This document shows, piece by piece, positions 18,585 through 27,771 of a DNA stretch of 64,000 nt; positions within the stretch are counted from its first letter, which is position 1, and each line of letters starts with the position of its first letter. The stretch is from Bradyrhizobium diazoefficiens. GTDB taxonomy: Bacteria > Pseudomonadota > Alphaproteobacteria > Rhizobiales > Xanthobacteraceae. The DNA is taken from positions 124,001-188,000 of the forward strand of contig NZ_JAENXS010000004.1 of NCBI RefSeq assembly GCF_016612535.1, read 5' to 3'. The notes beneath the pieces are model-generated. The model was not told the origin of the DNA, searched no databases, and worked only from the letters and a program-made list of their open reading frames with translations. The position numbers and the translations under genes are program-made.

Positions 18585-19991
18585 TTGATCGTGACGAACG
18601 GAGAGATGACGCGGACGGAAGCGCTGATGAGCGTCATCCGCGCCAAAATTGCGAGCAGGGTGCTTGGCCCTGGGGACCGCCTGCCCTCGGTTCGCCGCTT
18701 CTCCGAGAGCATGCGCGTCTCGCCGTCCACGGTGGTCGAGGCTTACGACCGCCTGGAAGCCGAGGGCATCATCCGAGCGCGGCGCAGCTCCGGGTTCTAC
18801 GTGACCGGCGCCAATGTGCCGCCGATGGCCTTGGCCGAAATGGGGCCGTCGCGCCAGCGCAGCGTCGATCCCTTTTGGGTCTCCAAGCAGTCACTCGATG
18901 CCGACCCCTCCGTCCTCAAGCCTGGTTGCGGGTGGCTGCCCGCCGATTGGATGCCGAACGCCGCGCTGCGCAGAGGGTTGAGGGCGCTTGGTCGGGCCGA
19001 TGACGCCGTACTTTCCGATTATGGGAGCACACGCGGCTCTCTCGTCCTGCGCCGCCTGTTGCTCGGCCGGTTTGCCGACGAGGGCATCACTGCGACGGCG
19101 GATCAGATCATGCTGACGGCTTCGGGGACCCAGGCAATCGACCTGATATGCCGTTTGCTGCTGCGGCCTGGTGACACCGTTCTGGTGGACGACCCCTGCT
19201 ACTTCAATTTCCAGGCGCTGTTGCGCGCGCATCTTGTCAGAATTGTCGGCATTCCCTTTACGCCAACTGGTCCAGACACATCTGCCTTCGAGCAGGCCAT
19301 CGTCGATGAGAGTCCTCGCCTTTACATTACCAATTCGGCGCTCCACAATCCTACGGGTGCCAGTATCTCGCCTCAAACCGCGCATCGTCTGCTGAGTGCG
19401 GCCGCTGGCCATGGCCTGACAATCGTTGAAGACGACATCTTCGCGGATTTCGAGCCAACATTGTCACCGCGCCTCTCCATTTTGGACGGCCTCAACCGCG
19501 TCATCAGGATCGGCAGCTTCTCCAAGACGCTCTCTGCCTCCGTGCGTTGCGGCTATATCGCCGCCCGCGCGGATTGGATCGAGGGCATTGTCGATCTTCA
19601 GGTCGCTACGAGTTTCGGCGGCCCGAGCCCGGTGGCGACCGAACTGATCGCCGGCGTTCTTGCCGGCGGCAGCTATCGCAAGCATATGGATGAAGTGCGT
19701 CAGCGTCTGACGCGCGCCCGAAAGGAGGCGATAGATCGGCTCGCGCAACTCGGTCTCGCTCCCTGGATCATACCGCGCGGCGGCTTTTATCTATGGTGCC
19801 GCCTGCCCGACGGTCACGATTCGGCTGTGATCGCGCAACGCAGCATCGAGGAGAAAGTCGTTCTCGCGCCAGGAAACGTGTTCAGCGTGTCGCAGTCCGC
19901 GACGTCGTTCCTGCGCTTCAACGTGGCTCAACTCAGCGATAAGCGTATCTTTGCGGTGATCAAGAGAGCGATGGAGAGATGCACGCGATAA
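18585..19991 (+). CDS. MocR/PdxR-type PLP-dependent transcriptional regulator
   Basis: About 468 residues; the frame opens with TTG 18585, GTG 18591 and ATG 18606, and the exact start is unclear. Residues about 8-75 are a GntR winged helix-turn-helix (PGDRLPSVRRFSESMRVSPS, TVVEAYDRLEAEGIIRARR). The rest is a class I aminotransferase-like domain with ASGTQAIDLICRLL, HNPTGASISP and the PLP-lysine motif GSFSKTLSASVRCGYI. Such proteins use PLP plus an amino acid or amine as effector. The neighbour is the divergent EamA exporter. Confidence 0.92.
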   Translation: MIVTNGEMTRTEALMSVIRAKIASRVLGPGDRLPSVRRFSESMRVSPSTVVEAYDRLEAEGIIRARRSSGFYVTGANVPPMALAEMGPSRQRSVDPFWVSKQSLDADPSVLKPGCGWLPADWMPNAALRRGLRALGRADDAVLSDYGSTRGSLVLRRLLLGRFADEGITATADQIMLTASGTQAIDLICRLLLRPGDTVLVDDPCYFNFQALLRAHLVRIVGIPFTPTGPDTSAFEQAIVDESPRLYITNSALHNPTGASISPQTAHRLLSAAAGHGLTIVEDDIFADFEPTLSPRLSILDGLNRVIRIGSFSKTLSASVRCGYIAARADWIEGIVDLQVATSFGGPSPVATELIAGVLAGGSYRKHMDEVRQRLTRARKEAIDRLAQLGLAPWIIPRGGFYLWCRLPDGHDSAVIAQRSIEEKVVLAPGNVFSVSQSATSFLRFNVAQLSDKRIFAVIKRAMERCTR

Positions 19992-20443
19992 TGATCATGA
20001 TCGAGATGCTTGCGAGGCATAGTGGCCGAAGCCTTTGGAGAAGCCGCCGCAGCATGCTGGCTCGCACGGATGCGCCGGATTGGCGCAGACTCCTTAAGGG
20101 GCGAGGGCACCACGACCTTCAGGATGGCGCGACACATGAAGGTCGTGCGGCCCGGGGCCGATTTGAATATCGGAGCGATCTCACAGTTGAGCTCCATCAA
20201 TGAGCGTTGGGCGATGGCAGTTAGCCTTTGGCTCGTCTTCTGTTCAGGTCGACCATGCACTGTACCCCGCTGAGGCAGGCCATTCTTTGCAAAGTCCTGA
20301 TCTTGCTGATCGCAGTACTCGGGTGCACCCCCTCGGGAGTGCAGAAACGCTGGTGGAACAGCGACACAATTGACCGCCCTCAACGTCCGTTCCGCGGTAA
20401 GATGTCTGCGGCGATATCCGATCGCGGAGCTGACGCCTCGCGC
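19992..20443. other. Intergenic stretch, nothing recognised
   Basis: About 450 bases after the MocR gene. Short frames exist on both strands, but none has recognisable domain content or a good ribosome-binding site. Confidence 0.4.
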
Positions 20444-20977
20444 CTAGGCACCGAGGGTGGTCAGGACGAAGTCAGCACGGGCGGAGGCGGTCGCCTTGGG
20501 TAGGATGACGACCTCGTAGCCAAGTTTGGGAAGCTCCCTCTCCAGTCGTTCGTACTCGTCGATGCCAGCCTCAAAGGCGTGGCGTCGTTCGGAGTCCATC
20601 ACATAAATTTCCTGCCATGGCGGCGCGAGGAAGACGCGCCGGTAATAGGGATGCTGCGCGTTCAGCGCGGCCAACACAGGTTCCTCAGTCAACCGCTGCA
20701 GCGCCAAGGCGGCATCGATTAGTCCGCGGTCGAAAAACACCCATCCCGAACTGGCGTTCGCCGCATCACGGTCGGCAAGAGCGGTGGCAATAGCCAGACG
20801 CGTGAACGCCAGCGCGTCTTCCCACGGCAGCGCCCGGCCGCCGGTATCAAGTTCATGCTTCACGATGCGACGGCCAGGCTCTTCAACGATCTGATGACCG
20901 CGCATATGAAGTTCGCCGAGCAGCGTCGACTTGCCGCCGCCTGAACAGCCAGAGATCAATACAAACCGCTCGTGCAA
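20444..20977 (-). CDS. AAA_28-type P-loop ATPase/kinase-like protein
   Basis: 177 residues. Walker A is GCSGGGKST at residues 10-18; FFDRG near 94 carries a DRx motif, and PPWQEIYVMDSERR near 128 is the lid-like region. This matches the small AAA_28 ATPases, predicted nucleoside/nucleotide-kinase-like proteins of unknown substrate. It is a single-gene unit with no obvious partner. Confidence 0.8.
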   Translation of the reverse strand: MHERFVLISGCSGGGKSTLLGELHMRGHQIVEEPGRRIVKHELDTGGRALPWEDALAFTRLAIATALADRDAANASSGWVFFDRGLIDAALALQRLTEEPVLAALNAQHPYYRRVFLAPPWQEIYVMDSERRHAFEAGIDEYERLERELPKLGYEVVILPKATASARADFVLTTLGA

Positions 20978-21233
20978 AGCTCTCGCCTTTCATTGTACGT
21001 GCCGACTCGGCCTTGGACCGCGATAGTCAGCAGTTTCGTGGGAAGGGGTGTCGCTCGGAGACAGCGCTCGACGAGCAGTCGGCATGCTACATCCTGCCCG
21101 CTATGACCGCAATCCGCCCTATCAGTCATTGATCACTCAAAGTGACCATGCCTCGCAGATAACATAAGCGACTGAAAGCATTACTGATGTTTCCAGTAGG
21201 TGCGAACACCCTTAGAATCCGCGCAGCAGAGAA
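20978..21233. other. Short intergenic region, nothing recognised
   Basis: About 255 bases holding the promoter of the AAA_28 gene. No gene or repeat is evident. Confidence 0.4.
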
Positions 21234-21255
21234 GGGCGAGGCCGAAGCCTCGCCC
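21234..21255 (-). terminator. Intrinsic terminator with a UUCG loop
   Basis: On the minus strand GGGCGAGGC, TTCG, GCCTCGCCC form a perfect 9-bp stem with a UUCG tetraloop, followed by TTCTC. It lies nine bases after the stop of the gene at 21264-21851. Confidence 0.75.
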
Positions 21256-21263
21256 GGTGCGGC

Positions 21264-21851
21264 TCAACGGAACGCCGCCATCTGCACCTCGGCTGCCTTG
21301 CGACCGATGGTCTGCCCCGGCTTGTCGAGCGGACGCTCGAAGGGCTTCCAGGCCTCACCAACGACCTGCTCGTAGGCTGCGACGGCGCCTTCGGCCGCCA
21401 TGCGCAGCGCGTGCGACTGCAGGGCCATGTCGGCGGCGAACTCACGCTTGCGCTGCGCGGTGCTGTCGAAGCCAACGGGACCGTCGAGGTCCTCGTCACG
21501 AGTGTCGTTGGCGGTCTTGGCCGTGGCGTCGCGGGCTTCCGTCACCGCGCGGCTGTAGAACTGGCCGGCCCCGTGGGCGGAGCCGACATAGGCGCCGACG
21601 ATCCGCTGGAGATGGATCTGCATCGCCCGCTCGCCCATGCCTTCACTGAGTGCGCCGGCCGTCTCGATGATCAGGCGCTCATGGAGATCGCGGATGCCGT
21701 CGCTATCGAGGACAATGAGGCCGAAGCTTTCGGCGATGAGGGCAGCCTGGGCGGCGTCGGGGCAGGCAAGCCTGACCATTTCGAGGGTGGTGCCCTTGCG
21801 GAGCTGGACGACCTTGGCAGGCTGACGTGGAGTGCGAGCGGTCTTGGTCAT
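21264..21851 (-). CDS. Hypothetical ICE-core protein, 195 aa
   Basis: Starts at ATG 21851 (MTKTARTPRQPAKVVQLRKG), with AAAGGAAAGG at suitable distance; an ATG three codons upstream lies too close to it. The protein is basic at the N-terminus, then helical (CPDAAQAALIAESFGLIVLD, HERLIIETAGALSEGMGERA) with a long C-terminal helix region. It is conserved next to DUF7007 and ParB-like genes on rhizobial elements by my recollection, but it has no recognised domain. A G+C-rich leader of about 390 bases precedes it. Confidence 0.65.
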   Translation of the reverse strand: MTKTARTPRQPAKVVQLRKGTTLEMVRLACPDAAQAALIAESFGLIVLDSDGIRDLHERLIIETAGALSEGMGERAMQIHLQRIVGAYVGSAHGAGQFYSRAVTEARDATAKTANDTRDEDLDGPVGFDSTAQRKREFAADMALQSHALRMAAEGAVAAYEQVVGEAWKPFERPLDKPGQTIGRKAAEVQMAAFR

Positions 21852-22240
21852 GGGGAACATCCTTTCCTTTGGTTTTTCCCGGAAGGCTTGGGCCGGCTCC
21901 TGCCGGTCCTCCCTTCGGGTGCGATCGGAAAAAACCGGCGGAAAGACGGGCGCTTCAAGGTCCGGGCCTGCCGAATCGAGCGGAGCGGGTTTGCGGACAA
22001 GCAGGGCTTTTCGCCCTAGCGCAGGACGCGGACCCGCTTTGCCGAGAGCGGCGGTCCCGGCCGCAACGCGGCGCAATAGCGGCCTTGAAGCGCCCGGCCG
22101 CCGGTTTACGAGCGCGACAAACCCGAGGGGAGATCCGGCGGACCGGAACGGTGAAGAAAAAACCGGACGGAAAGGATCGCCATGACCTGCCGCGAACTCA
22201 TGCATCGCCTCAGGTCGAGAACGGGGCAGCTTCTTTGATG

Positions 22241-22912
22241 TCAGGCGATTCCGACTGTGCGCGTCCAGACCTCCGGCCGCCAGAGCCTGAGGTCCTCGCT
22301 CTCGGCGCGGTAGACCTCAGGATATTTCCCCGACTGGAGATTCGGAGAGGCGGTGCACGACAGTTGCCATGCTGCGGGCATGTTGTGATCCACAGCGAAG
22401 ATGTCGGACACGTCGAATCCGCCGAGGTTGTCGACATCCTACCAGGCCAGAATGAAAGTCGCGACGCGCGCACGACTGGCCGGTGTTGCTCTTGTCAATG
22501 CGGAGCGGTCGTTCGAACGCGCACGCGTGTTGTTATCCATGGTCGCGATCCCCACAGATGCGCGATGGCACAGCAAGGCCGGCCCGATGCACGGAACGCC
22601 AGCATCAAGCCGATCGGAGGGAAGCCCGTCGCGAACACAGTGCGCCTCTGTCGCAGCATCCTGCCGGGCGAGCTTGCAGGACAGTGCGTCGATCTCCGGC
22701 TGGCGTTCTGTCGTGATCGCCGCAAGATCCGAGCGATACGCTCGAGGAAAGCACTCGGGTCCGGCGCCCTGCCCCGCCGGTAACTGGCGCGTCTCGGCGT
22801 CAGCTGCGGGATCAGTGCCTTCATCCGCTGCATGATCTGGCGATCGATCAACTCGAGCTGGCGCCTCCTGCATGCGGTGAAGAAGCGCCAGGCCACCCGG
22901 GGATGGGGTCAT
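22241..22912 (-). pseudogene. DUF7673-like protein interrupted by an in-frame TAG
   Basis: The ATG at 22912 overlaps the stop of the DUF7007-type gene (ATGA), and the frame begins MTPSPGGLALLHRMQEAP. It runs to VATFILAW, then TAG at 22441-22439, and continues in frame as DVDNLGGFDVSDIFAVDHNM to a TGA at 22241. The family pattern as I recall it is FILAWWNADxxGGFDxxDxFAVD, so the TAG replaces the second Trp of the conserved WW. About 120 residues between the N-terminal block and the VATFILAW block look unrelated to the family. An internal ATG at 22540 (MDNNTRARS) could start a shorter product but would still meet the stop. The DUF number is from memory. Confidence 0.5.
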
Positions 22913-23832
22913 GTGACCCTCCCGGTCTGCCAGCCAATGAAGTCCGATGGCCCGCCATAGAGCTGGTGCCGGGTCGGGTCGATCACGAAGCCAAAGCGTC
23001 CAACCTCATAATCGGAGGATGGAACAAGGAAGCGCCGCTCCTCCGTTCCAGCTCCGCGCCTGCCGCCAGGCGTTGCAACGCACTCCACGAAGCCTTCGCA
23101 GCGACTTGAGCTGATCGCCGAAATGACGATCCAGTCGTTGGCATGTTTTAGCGTGAAGCTGCGACGATCCTTTTCGTAGGACTCTCCCGGTGCGAGCACC
23201 GTGCCGAAGATCCTCTCCCAGGCGTCCGGCCAGGACTCCTTGATCGTCCGTTCGGCGCAGCGGCGCTCGAACGCGGTGAAGAGATGCGGGAAGGTGATCG
23301 CAACGATCGCCCATTCGGAATCCTCCTCATACCACCCGCCCTTCGATCGCAGCGTGGGATGGACCTTGCGGTTTCGCTCGGCCGAGAGCCTGAAGCCTCC
23401 ATGTCCGGCCGTCGAGTGTCGCTCGACACCTTCGGCATATAGGGTCGCGCCCTGCGAGGCGCCCCAGGGCGTGTGGGCGCGCGAATACACCTCGACGCGG
23501 CCGAGCATTTTGAGCTCGCGCTGATGCTCGGCGTTTTCGAGTACGGCGACGCGGAATGCCGCCTCGTCGGCGATCTCGCCGGAATGGCCGTAGAAATCGC
23601 TGCGCTTCCATTCGGCCATCGGGCGGGAGATACGCCAGGCGGTGACAAGACAATGCCGGCCGTCGCGGCTAGGTGCCATCGCGAAAGCCGCCTCGCCGAC
23701 AAGCGCGACGAGAAGGCCGTCAGCGCCGCGGCCGAAAGCGACTTCGAGAGCTTCAGGCAAGGTTTGCTTCTGGTGTGCGGGAAATGACGCATCCATGCTG
23801 CGGTCCTGCTCCTCGGTGATTTGCGCGGACAT
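22909..23832 (-). CDS. DUF7007-like ICE-core protein
   Basis: 307 residues from ATG 23832, with GGAGG upstream. Recognisable blocks are HTPWGASQGATLYAEGVERH, STAGHGGFRLSAERN and GGWYEEDSEWAIVAITFP, typical of a large uncharacterised family found beside ParB-like and methylase-helicase genes on alphaproteobacterial elements. It is soluble with no catalytic motif I can name. It lies between the ParB-like gene (upstream) and the broken DUF7673-like gene (overlapping by 4 bases). Confidence 0.75.
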   Translation of the reverse strand: MSAQITEEQDRSMDASFPAHQKQTLPEALEVAFGRGADGLLVALVGEAAFAMAPSRDGRHCLVTAWRISRPMAEWKRSDFYGHSGEIADEAAFRVAVLENAEHQRELKMLGRVEVYSRAHTPWGASQGATLYAEGVERHSTAGHGGFRLSAERNRKVHPTLRSKGGWYEEDSEWAIVAITFPHLFTAFERRCAERTIKESWPDAWERIFGTVLAPGESYEKDRRSFTLKHANDWIVISAISSSRCEGFVECVATPGGRRGAGTEERRFLVPSSDYEVGRFGFVIDPTRHQLYGGPSDFIGWQTGRVT

Positions 23833-23870
23833 CGTGTCCTCCGTGTTTACTGATGTGTGAAAACAGAACC

Positions 23871-23891
23871 GCCGCCGGCATTGCCGGCGGC
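23871..23891 (-). terminator. Terminator after the ParB-like gene
   Basis: GCCGCCGGC and GCCGGCGGC pair perfectly (9 bp, loop of 3) and on the minus strand are followed by GGTTCTGTTTTC. It lies 32 bases after the ParB-like stop and 39 bases before the next start. Confidence 0.65.
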
Positions 23892-23922
23892 AGATCGTTC
23901 GGAACAAGAAAGCGGTGGGCTG

Positions 23923-25602
23923 TTATTCAGCCGCCTCCCTGAACGCGGCGGCGTCATCCTCGGCCGGGTCATCGCCGATGCCCGCTGTTTCATCATCCAC
24001 CTCGCCGGCGTCGTCCGCGACGGTCGAGCTTGACGACAGCCATGCGGAAAGCTTCGTCGGGTCCGGTGCGAAGAGCGCGGCGGAGTGGACAAAGCGGCCG
24101 TCCTTGAAGTGTTCGACAAGCGCAGCGCGGGTGTCCTTCGCGCGCTGACGCGGAAGGACCGCCGTGTCCTTGCACGACGCCTCGAGCGCGGGGCGCGATA
24201 GGCACGAGAGAAAGCCCTCAGTACCCATGTTGGGCAGGAAATCGTCCGCGCCTATCATCTCGCCGGCGATACGGGAGACGATGCCGCTGTTGGTGGCGTT
24301 CTCGCGGCACGAGAGCACATCGCCCAGCATGGCGCGGGCGGCGATGCGCAGCGCGTCCATGTCAAAGGCGAGCTTGCCGTCGCCGTCGAACAGCACCGCC
24401 GCGTGCTTCGCCAAGCGGCTCTGGCCGCAATAGAGACCACCGCCTCCCATCGTCACTGAGACGTTCTGGCCGGCGAAGGCGAGGATCAGCAGCGCCATCA
24501 GCGCGCCGTCCTCGATCGGCGCGCGGCCGAGCGCTTCGCGCAGCGCGTCCGTCCGGTAGTCGCCGATGATCTCGACGCCCTTGCGGGTGACGTCGGGGCG
24601 AGGCTTCGACACCCCACCGAGATCATCCGGAACGCTGACCGTGCCCGGTGCAGCCTTGCCCTTCGGCCTTTTTGCTTCGGGCATGCGGTAATGCGCCGTC
24701 TGCACGCGGCCCTCGCGGTCGAGATACATGGCGGTGCAATCGGACTTCGTCGGCTTGCCATGCACCCGTTCAGCCTTCGGCGGCAGCTTCACCTCTCCCC
24801 AGTTCGTGGTCTCGGCGATGATGCCCTTCTTCGGCAGGTTGTTCGCCATCCACTCATGCTGCGCGCCGAGAAAGGCCTCGACATTCGTGGTGTAGCGACT
24901 GTCCTCGTCGGCCGGAGCAAACAGGTCCTCGACCCACTGGATTCCGTACGCCTGTGCGAGATCGTCGCCGAAGCTGGCGTGCCGGGCATACATGCGCGTC
25001 TTCTGCAGAGCCTGGGCCACGCTCCACCAAGACACCTGCGGGTCCGCCTTCGATGGCTTATGCTTCTTCCAGACCTCCTTCTGCTCGTCGGGCGACGCAG
25101 CGGCGATAGTGCGCAGCTGCTGCTCGTTCGGCATGTCGCCCTTGGCCATGTGGTCGAGCATGGCGGGCAACACATTCGCGAGCAGACGCAGCTTCCTGAT
25201 CTGGCGTACGGGCAGCGTCAGCGCGACGCCGATCGCCTCCTCGGTCCAGCCAAGTGCCACGAGGCGCTCGATCGCCCGCCACTGGTCGACCGGGTTCAGC
25301 GGCTCGAAGGCGATATTCTCAACCATCGAGCGCATGGCGCCGTTGTCGTTGGCTGCCTCCTCGACGAGCACGTCGATTTCCTCGAGGCCGGCCGCGATCG
25401 CCTGTTTCACGCGGCGGTGGCCGGCATTGATGATGTAGGCGTTGCCGCCGTCGGATTCCGGCGTGATGAGGGGCGGCTGCACGATGCCGACGGCCTTGAT
25501 CGTCGCAAGCAGCAGCGCGTCCGCCTGCGCCGTGGATTTCGTCTGCCGCAGGGGGTTGGGGTTCTGCTTCAGCGCGCGCGGATCGACCTTGATGAGACGC
25601 AT
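23923..25602 (-). CDS. ParB/Srx-type DNA-binding protein
   Basis: 559 residues from ATG 25602 (MRLIKVDPRALKQNPNPLRQ). The N-terminal ParB-like nuclease fold has NAGHRRVKQAIAAG near residue 60 (the GxRR nucleotide-binding motif) and ENIAFEPLNPVDQWRAIERL, followed by a helix-turn-helix (GWTEEAIGVALTLPVRQIRK). The C-terminal half is not shared with partition ParB and is element-specific; the tail is acidic. Likely roles are element DNA binding in regulation or maintenance. There is no adjacent parA. Confidence 0.88.
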   Translation of the reverse strand: MRLIKVDPRALKQNPNPLRQTKSTAQADALLLATIKAVGIVQPPLITPESDGGNAYIINAGHRRVKQAIAAGLEEIDVLVEEAANDNGAMRSMVENIAFEPLNPVDQWRAIERLVALGWTEEAIGVALTLPVRQIRKLRLLANVLPAMLDHMAKGDMPNEQQLRTIAAASPDEQKEVWKKHKPSKADPQVSWWSVAQALQKTRMYARHASFGDDLAQAYGIQWVEDLFAPADEDSRYTTNVEAFLGAQHEWMANNLPKKGIIAETTNWGEVKLPPKAERVHGKPTKSDCTAMYLDREGRVQTAHYRMPEAKRPKGKAAPGTVSVPDDLGGVSKPRPDVTRKGVEIIGDYRTDALREALGRAPIEDGALMALLILAFAGQNVSVTMGGGGLYCGQSRLAKHAAVLFDGDGKLAFDMDALRIAARAMLGDVLSCRENATNSGIVSRIAGEMIGADDFLPNMGTEGFLSCLSRPALEASCKDTAVLPRQRAKDTRAALVEHFKDGRFVHSAALFAPDPTKLSAWLSSSSTVADDAGEVDDETAGIGDDPAEDDAAAFREAAE

Positions 25603-26047
25603 GGAAATGCTCCTGTTGGGGTTGCGGACCGGCTCGACCGGCCTTTTTCGTCTTCTTCCCGAAGACATCCCCCCGGCCCGCGGAGCGGACGGGCCGGTGC
25701 AACTGCGGCCGAGCACCCCTGCCCGGCAGGACCAGCAGGGCTTACAGCCCTGCGCAGGACGACGGGCCGGGATCGCACAGGCGGCGGTTGAGCTTCAGCG
25801 CCAGCGGTCCGCCCGATCTGCGAGCGGGCTGGTTTCCTGCTTTTCTCCCCTCCTCCCTTTCCTCGTCCAATTTCCCTTGAACTGCCATGGTGGCCTGTTG
25901 AGTTATGGGGGAAGAGGCATCTGACTTACGACCTCAAGGCGAGCAAGACGGCGTGTGGGTGGGTCGAGACCCTGCCCATTTGGCCGTGCGGAGCCCTGAT
26001 CGGCTTCGAAGACACACTGCTCGAAGACCCGCGGAGAAGAAACGTAG
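25603..26047. other. Divergent leader region, no gene
   Basis: About 445 bases, very G+C-rich near the ParB-like start and less so toward 26047. It should hold the promoters of the ParB-like gene and of the plus-strand gene at 26048. Nothing else was recognised. Confidence 0.4.
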
Positions 26048-26395
26048 ATGAACGACAAGACCGATCTCGAAAACAGAGTCGTCGAAGCAATACGACACTA
26101 TCGCGAAGCCCTCGCAGCGGTGGAACAGCTGGAACAAGAGGACGCTTGCGCACTCCAAGCCCTGAGGAACACGCTGCTGGATTTGGGGAGCGCCATGCAA
26201 GACGAAGCAGCGCCCTCTCCCAAGAATAGCCTGCTTGAGATTGGCTCGGCAGCGGTGTCGCGGTCGGACAAGGCGTGGGCCACCCTGAGTGAAGCGACTG
26301 CGAGATTGGATGCCATCCGCCTGACGTTGGCCGCCCTGGTGCAGCAACTGGGATATATTCCCGAAGTTGAGATGCGGGCTGGAGATCCAGCCTAG
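26048..26395 (+). CDS. Hypothetical coiled-coil protein, 115 aa
   Basis: ATG 26048 is preceded by GGAGAAGAAACGTAG. The product is predicted almost entirely helical with two coiled-coil-like segments (VVEAIRHYREALAAVEQLEQ; TLSEATARLDAIRLTLAALV) and no membrane segment. It could be an antitoxin-like or structural small protein, but nothing supports a specific role. Confidence 0.5.
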   Translation: MNDKTDLENRVVEAIRHYREALAAVEQLEQEDACALQALRNTLLDLGSAMQDEAAPSPKNSLLEIGSAAVSRSDKAWATLSEATARLDAIRLTLAALVQQLGYIPEVEMRAGDPA

Positions 26396-26526
26396 CTCAG
26401 GAGGTGCGCGAGCTCGACTGTACGGGATCGCTGTCTGGTGTCCATCGCCATGCGTTTCACAGCGCGCGGGCATAGATACCATCCACCGCACCGCAGGGTG
26501 GCGCCCAACATTGCGCAAAAACAAAC

Positions 26527-26558
26527 GGCCCTGCCACGGCTGAGAACGTGGCAGGGCC
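26527..26558 (-). terminator. Intrinsic terminator of the cold-shock gene
   Basis: GGCCCTGCCACG (26527-26538) and CGTGGCAGGGCC (26547-26558) form a perfect 12-bp stem. On the minus strand it is followed by GTTTGTTTTTGC, a classic T-tract. It lies about 100 bases beyond the cold-shock stop. Confidence 0.85.
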
Positions 26559-26657
26559 GGCATTCCAACTTGCAAAGGTTCGGGCAACTACCACGCTCGG
26601 CAACCGTAGGGCCGATATCCTAATCTAATGTTCTGACTCTGGGAACACCGAGCGGTG

Positions 26658-26864
26658 CTACCCAAGGCGAAGACTTTCTGCTGCTTGCTTGCCGCTGCGG
26701 TTCGTCCCCAGTTCATAGCTGACCTTCGCTCCTTCAGCGAGCGAAGTATAACCGGCCTTCTCTACCGCCGAGATGTGGACGAAAACATCATTGCCGCCGT
26801 CGTCCGGTGCAATGAACCCATAGCCTTTGGTCGGGTTGAACCATTTAACAGTCCCTAATGCCAC
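26658..26864 (-). CDS. Cold-shock domain protein (CspA family)
   Basis: 68 residues from a GTG start at 26864, with GGAG nine bases before it. It is a complete single cold-shock domain with RNP1 KGYGFI and RNP2 DVFVHI, binding single-stranded RNA/DNA as a chaperone. The A+T-richer leader upstream could be a regulatory 5-prime UTR, as is common for csp genes. A strong terminator follows. Confidence 0.95.
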   Translation of the reverse strand: MALGTVKWFNPTKGYGFIAPDDGGNDVFVHISAVEKAGYTSLAEGAKVSYELGTNRSGKQAAESLRLG

Positions 26865-27087
26865 GTCATTCGCTCCAAAAAAGAAAACACTTCGAAATCT
26901 AGATCAATCAACGCCGCGTCCGCAAGTCTCCTCAGCAGGATAGCCGCCTATCGAGGCCCAACGGCTTGCCATGCCTTTCAAGATTTTCTGGGAGCGATAT
27001 TTGTAACAGAAGGGCCGCAATTCTCTCGCGATTCCCGCGAATTTCTGTATCGATGGAGACTGGAGAGGCACGACGTCCATTGTGGAA

Positions 27088-27567
27088 CTATGTTTGTGCC
27101 ATTTCCATGAGGACGATTTCAATCGGCTCTCCCCCAACACCATGGGAGAAGTCTCCTTTCTGGATGGCCCTAAAGCCATGACGCTCATAGAACCCCTGCG
27201 CGTTTAGCGTGGACTCGATCTTGATCGGTCCTGAATGTCCCCTCGCCGCGTTCTCGACGCCGGCTTCGAGAAGTCGCCTACCAAGGCCCCGGCCTGCTGC
27301 CTTGGGCAATAGAAAGAGGCGCGTCACCTCGCCAGGATCTGAATCGACAAATCCCAACACCTCTCCACGCGCCTCGGCGATAATCGTGCGACCCTTCTTG
27401 ATGATGTCCTCGTAGTGCTGGGCTGTGCGTTCTCCCATCCACCCGGCGAGCTGCGAGCTCGTGTAGTGGCTCTTTCCGAGCCCCTGAACGGATTGCAAGG
27501 TCACGTCAAATAGCGACTGACCGTCGCCAGCACGAGCGGGACGCAAAACGATGTCGGGGTTGTTCAT
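27088..27567 (-). CDS. GNAT family N-acetyltransferase
   Basis: 159 residues (MNNPDIVLRPARAGDGQSLF). It is a complete GNAT fold: N-terminal strand-helix, DPGEVTRLFLLPKAAGRGLG with the Q/RxxGxG/A acetyl-CoA loop, and a C-terminal ESTLNAQGFYERHGFRA motif. It transfers acetyl from acetyl-CoA to an unknown amine. A broken relative lies at 6659-6867. It is transcribed toward csp but appears independent. Confidence 0.9.
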   Translation of the reverse strand: MNNPDIVLRPARAGDGQSLFDVTLQSVQGLGKSHYTSSQLAGWMGERTAQHYEDIIKKGRTIIAEARGEVLGFVDSDPGEVTRLFLLPKAAGRGLGRRLLEAGVENAARGHSGPIKIESTLNAQGFYERHGFRAIQKGDFSHGVGGEPIEIVLMEMAQT

Positions 27568-27771
27568 CAGCTACTTCCTGCAAACCAGGAACAGGAAGTC
27601 ACTCTCTCAGAGTCTGCCTGAAGCATTTCTGCAAAAATGTTGCGCAGAGTGAACGTTAGCCAGGCTTCCAAGACTACTTCCGCCGGATTGCTGCAACCGA
27701 GCGGCCCGACCAGTCAGTTGTCGCGGCTGCTCGGCCAGCACCTGAGCTGGCCGAGGAACGCGCGAGAGGGC

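Noticed and set aside
24691..25791. Long plus-strand frame antisense to the ParB-like gene
   Set aside because: Shadow frame; the minus strand encodes clear ParB motifs.
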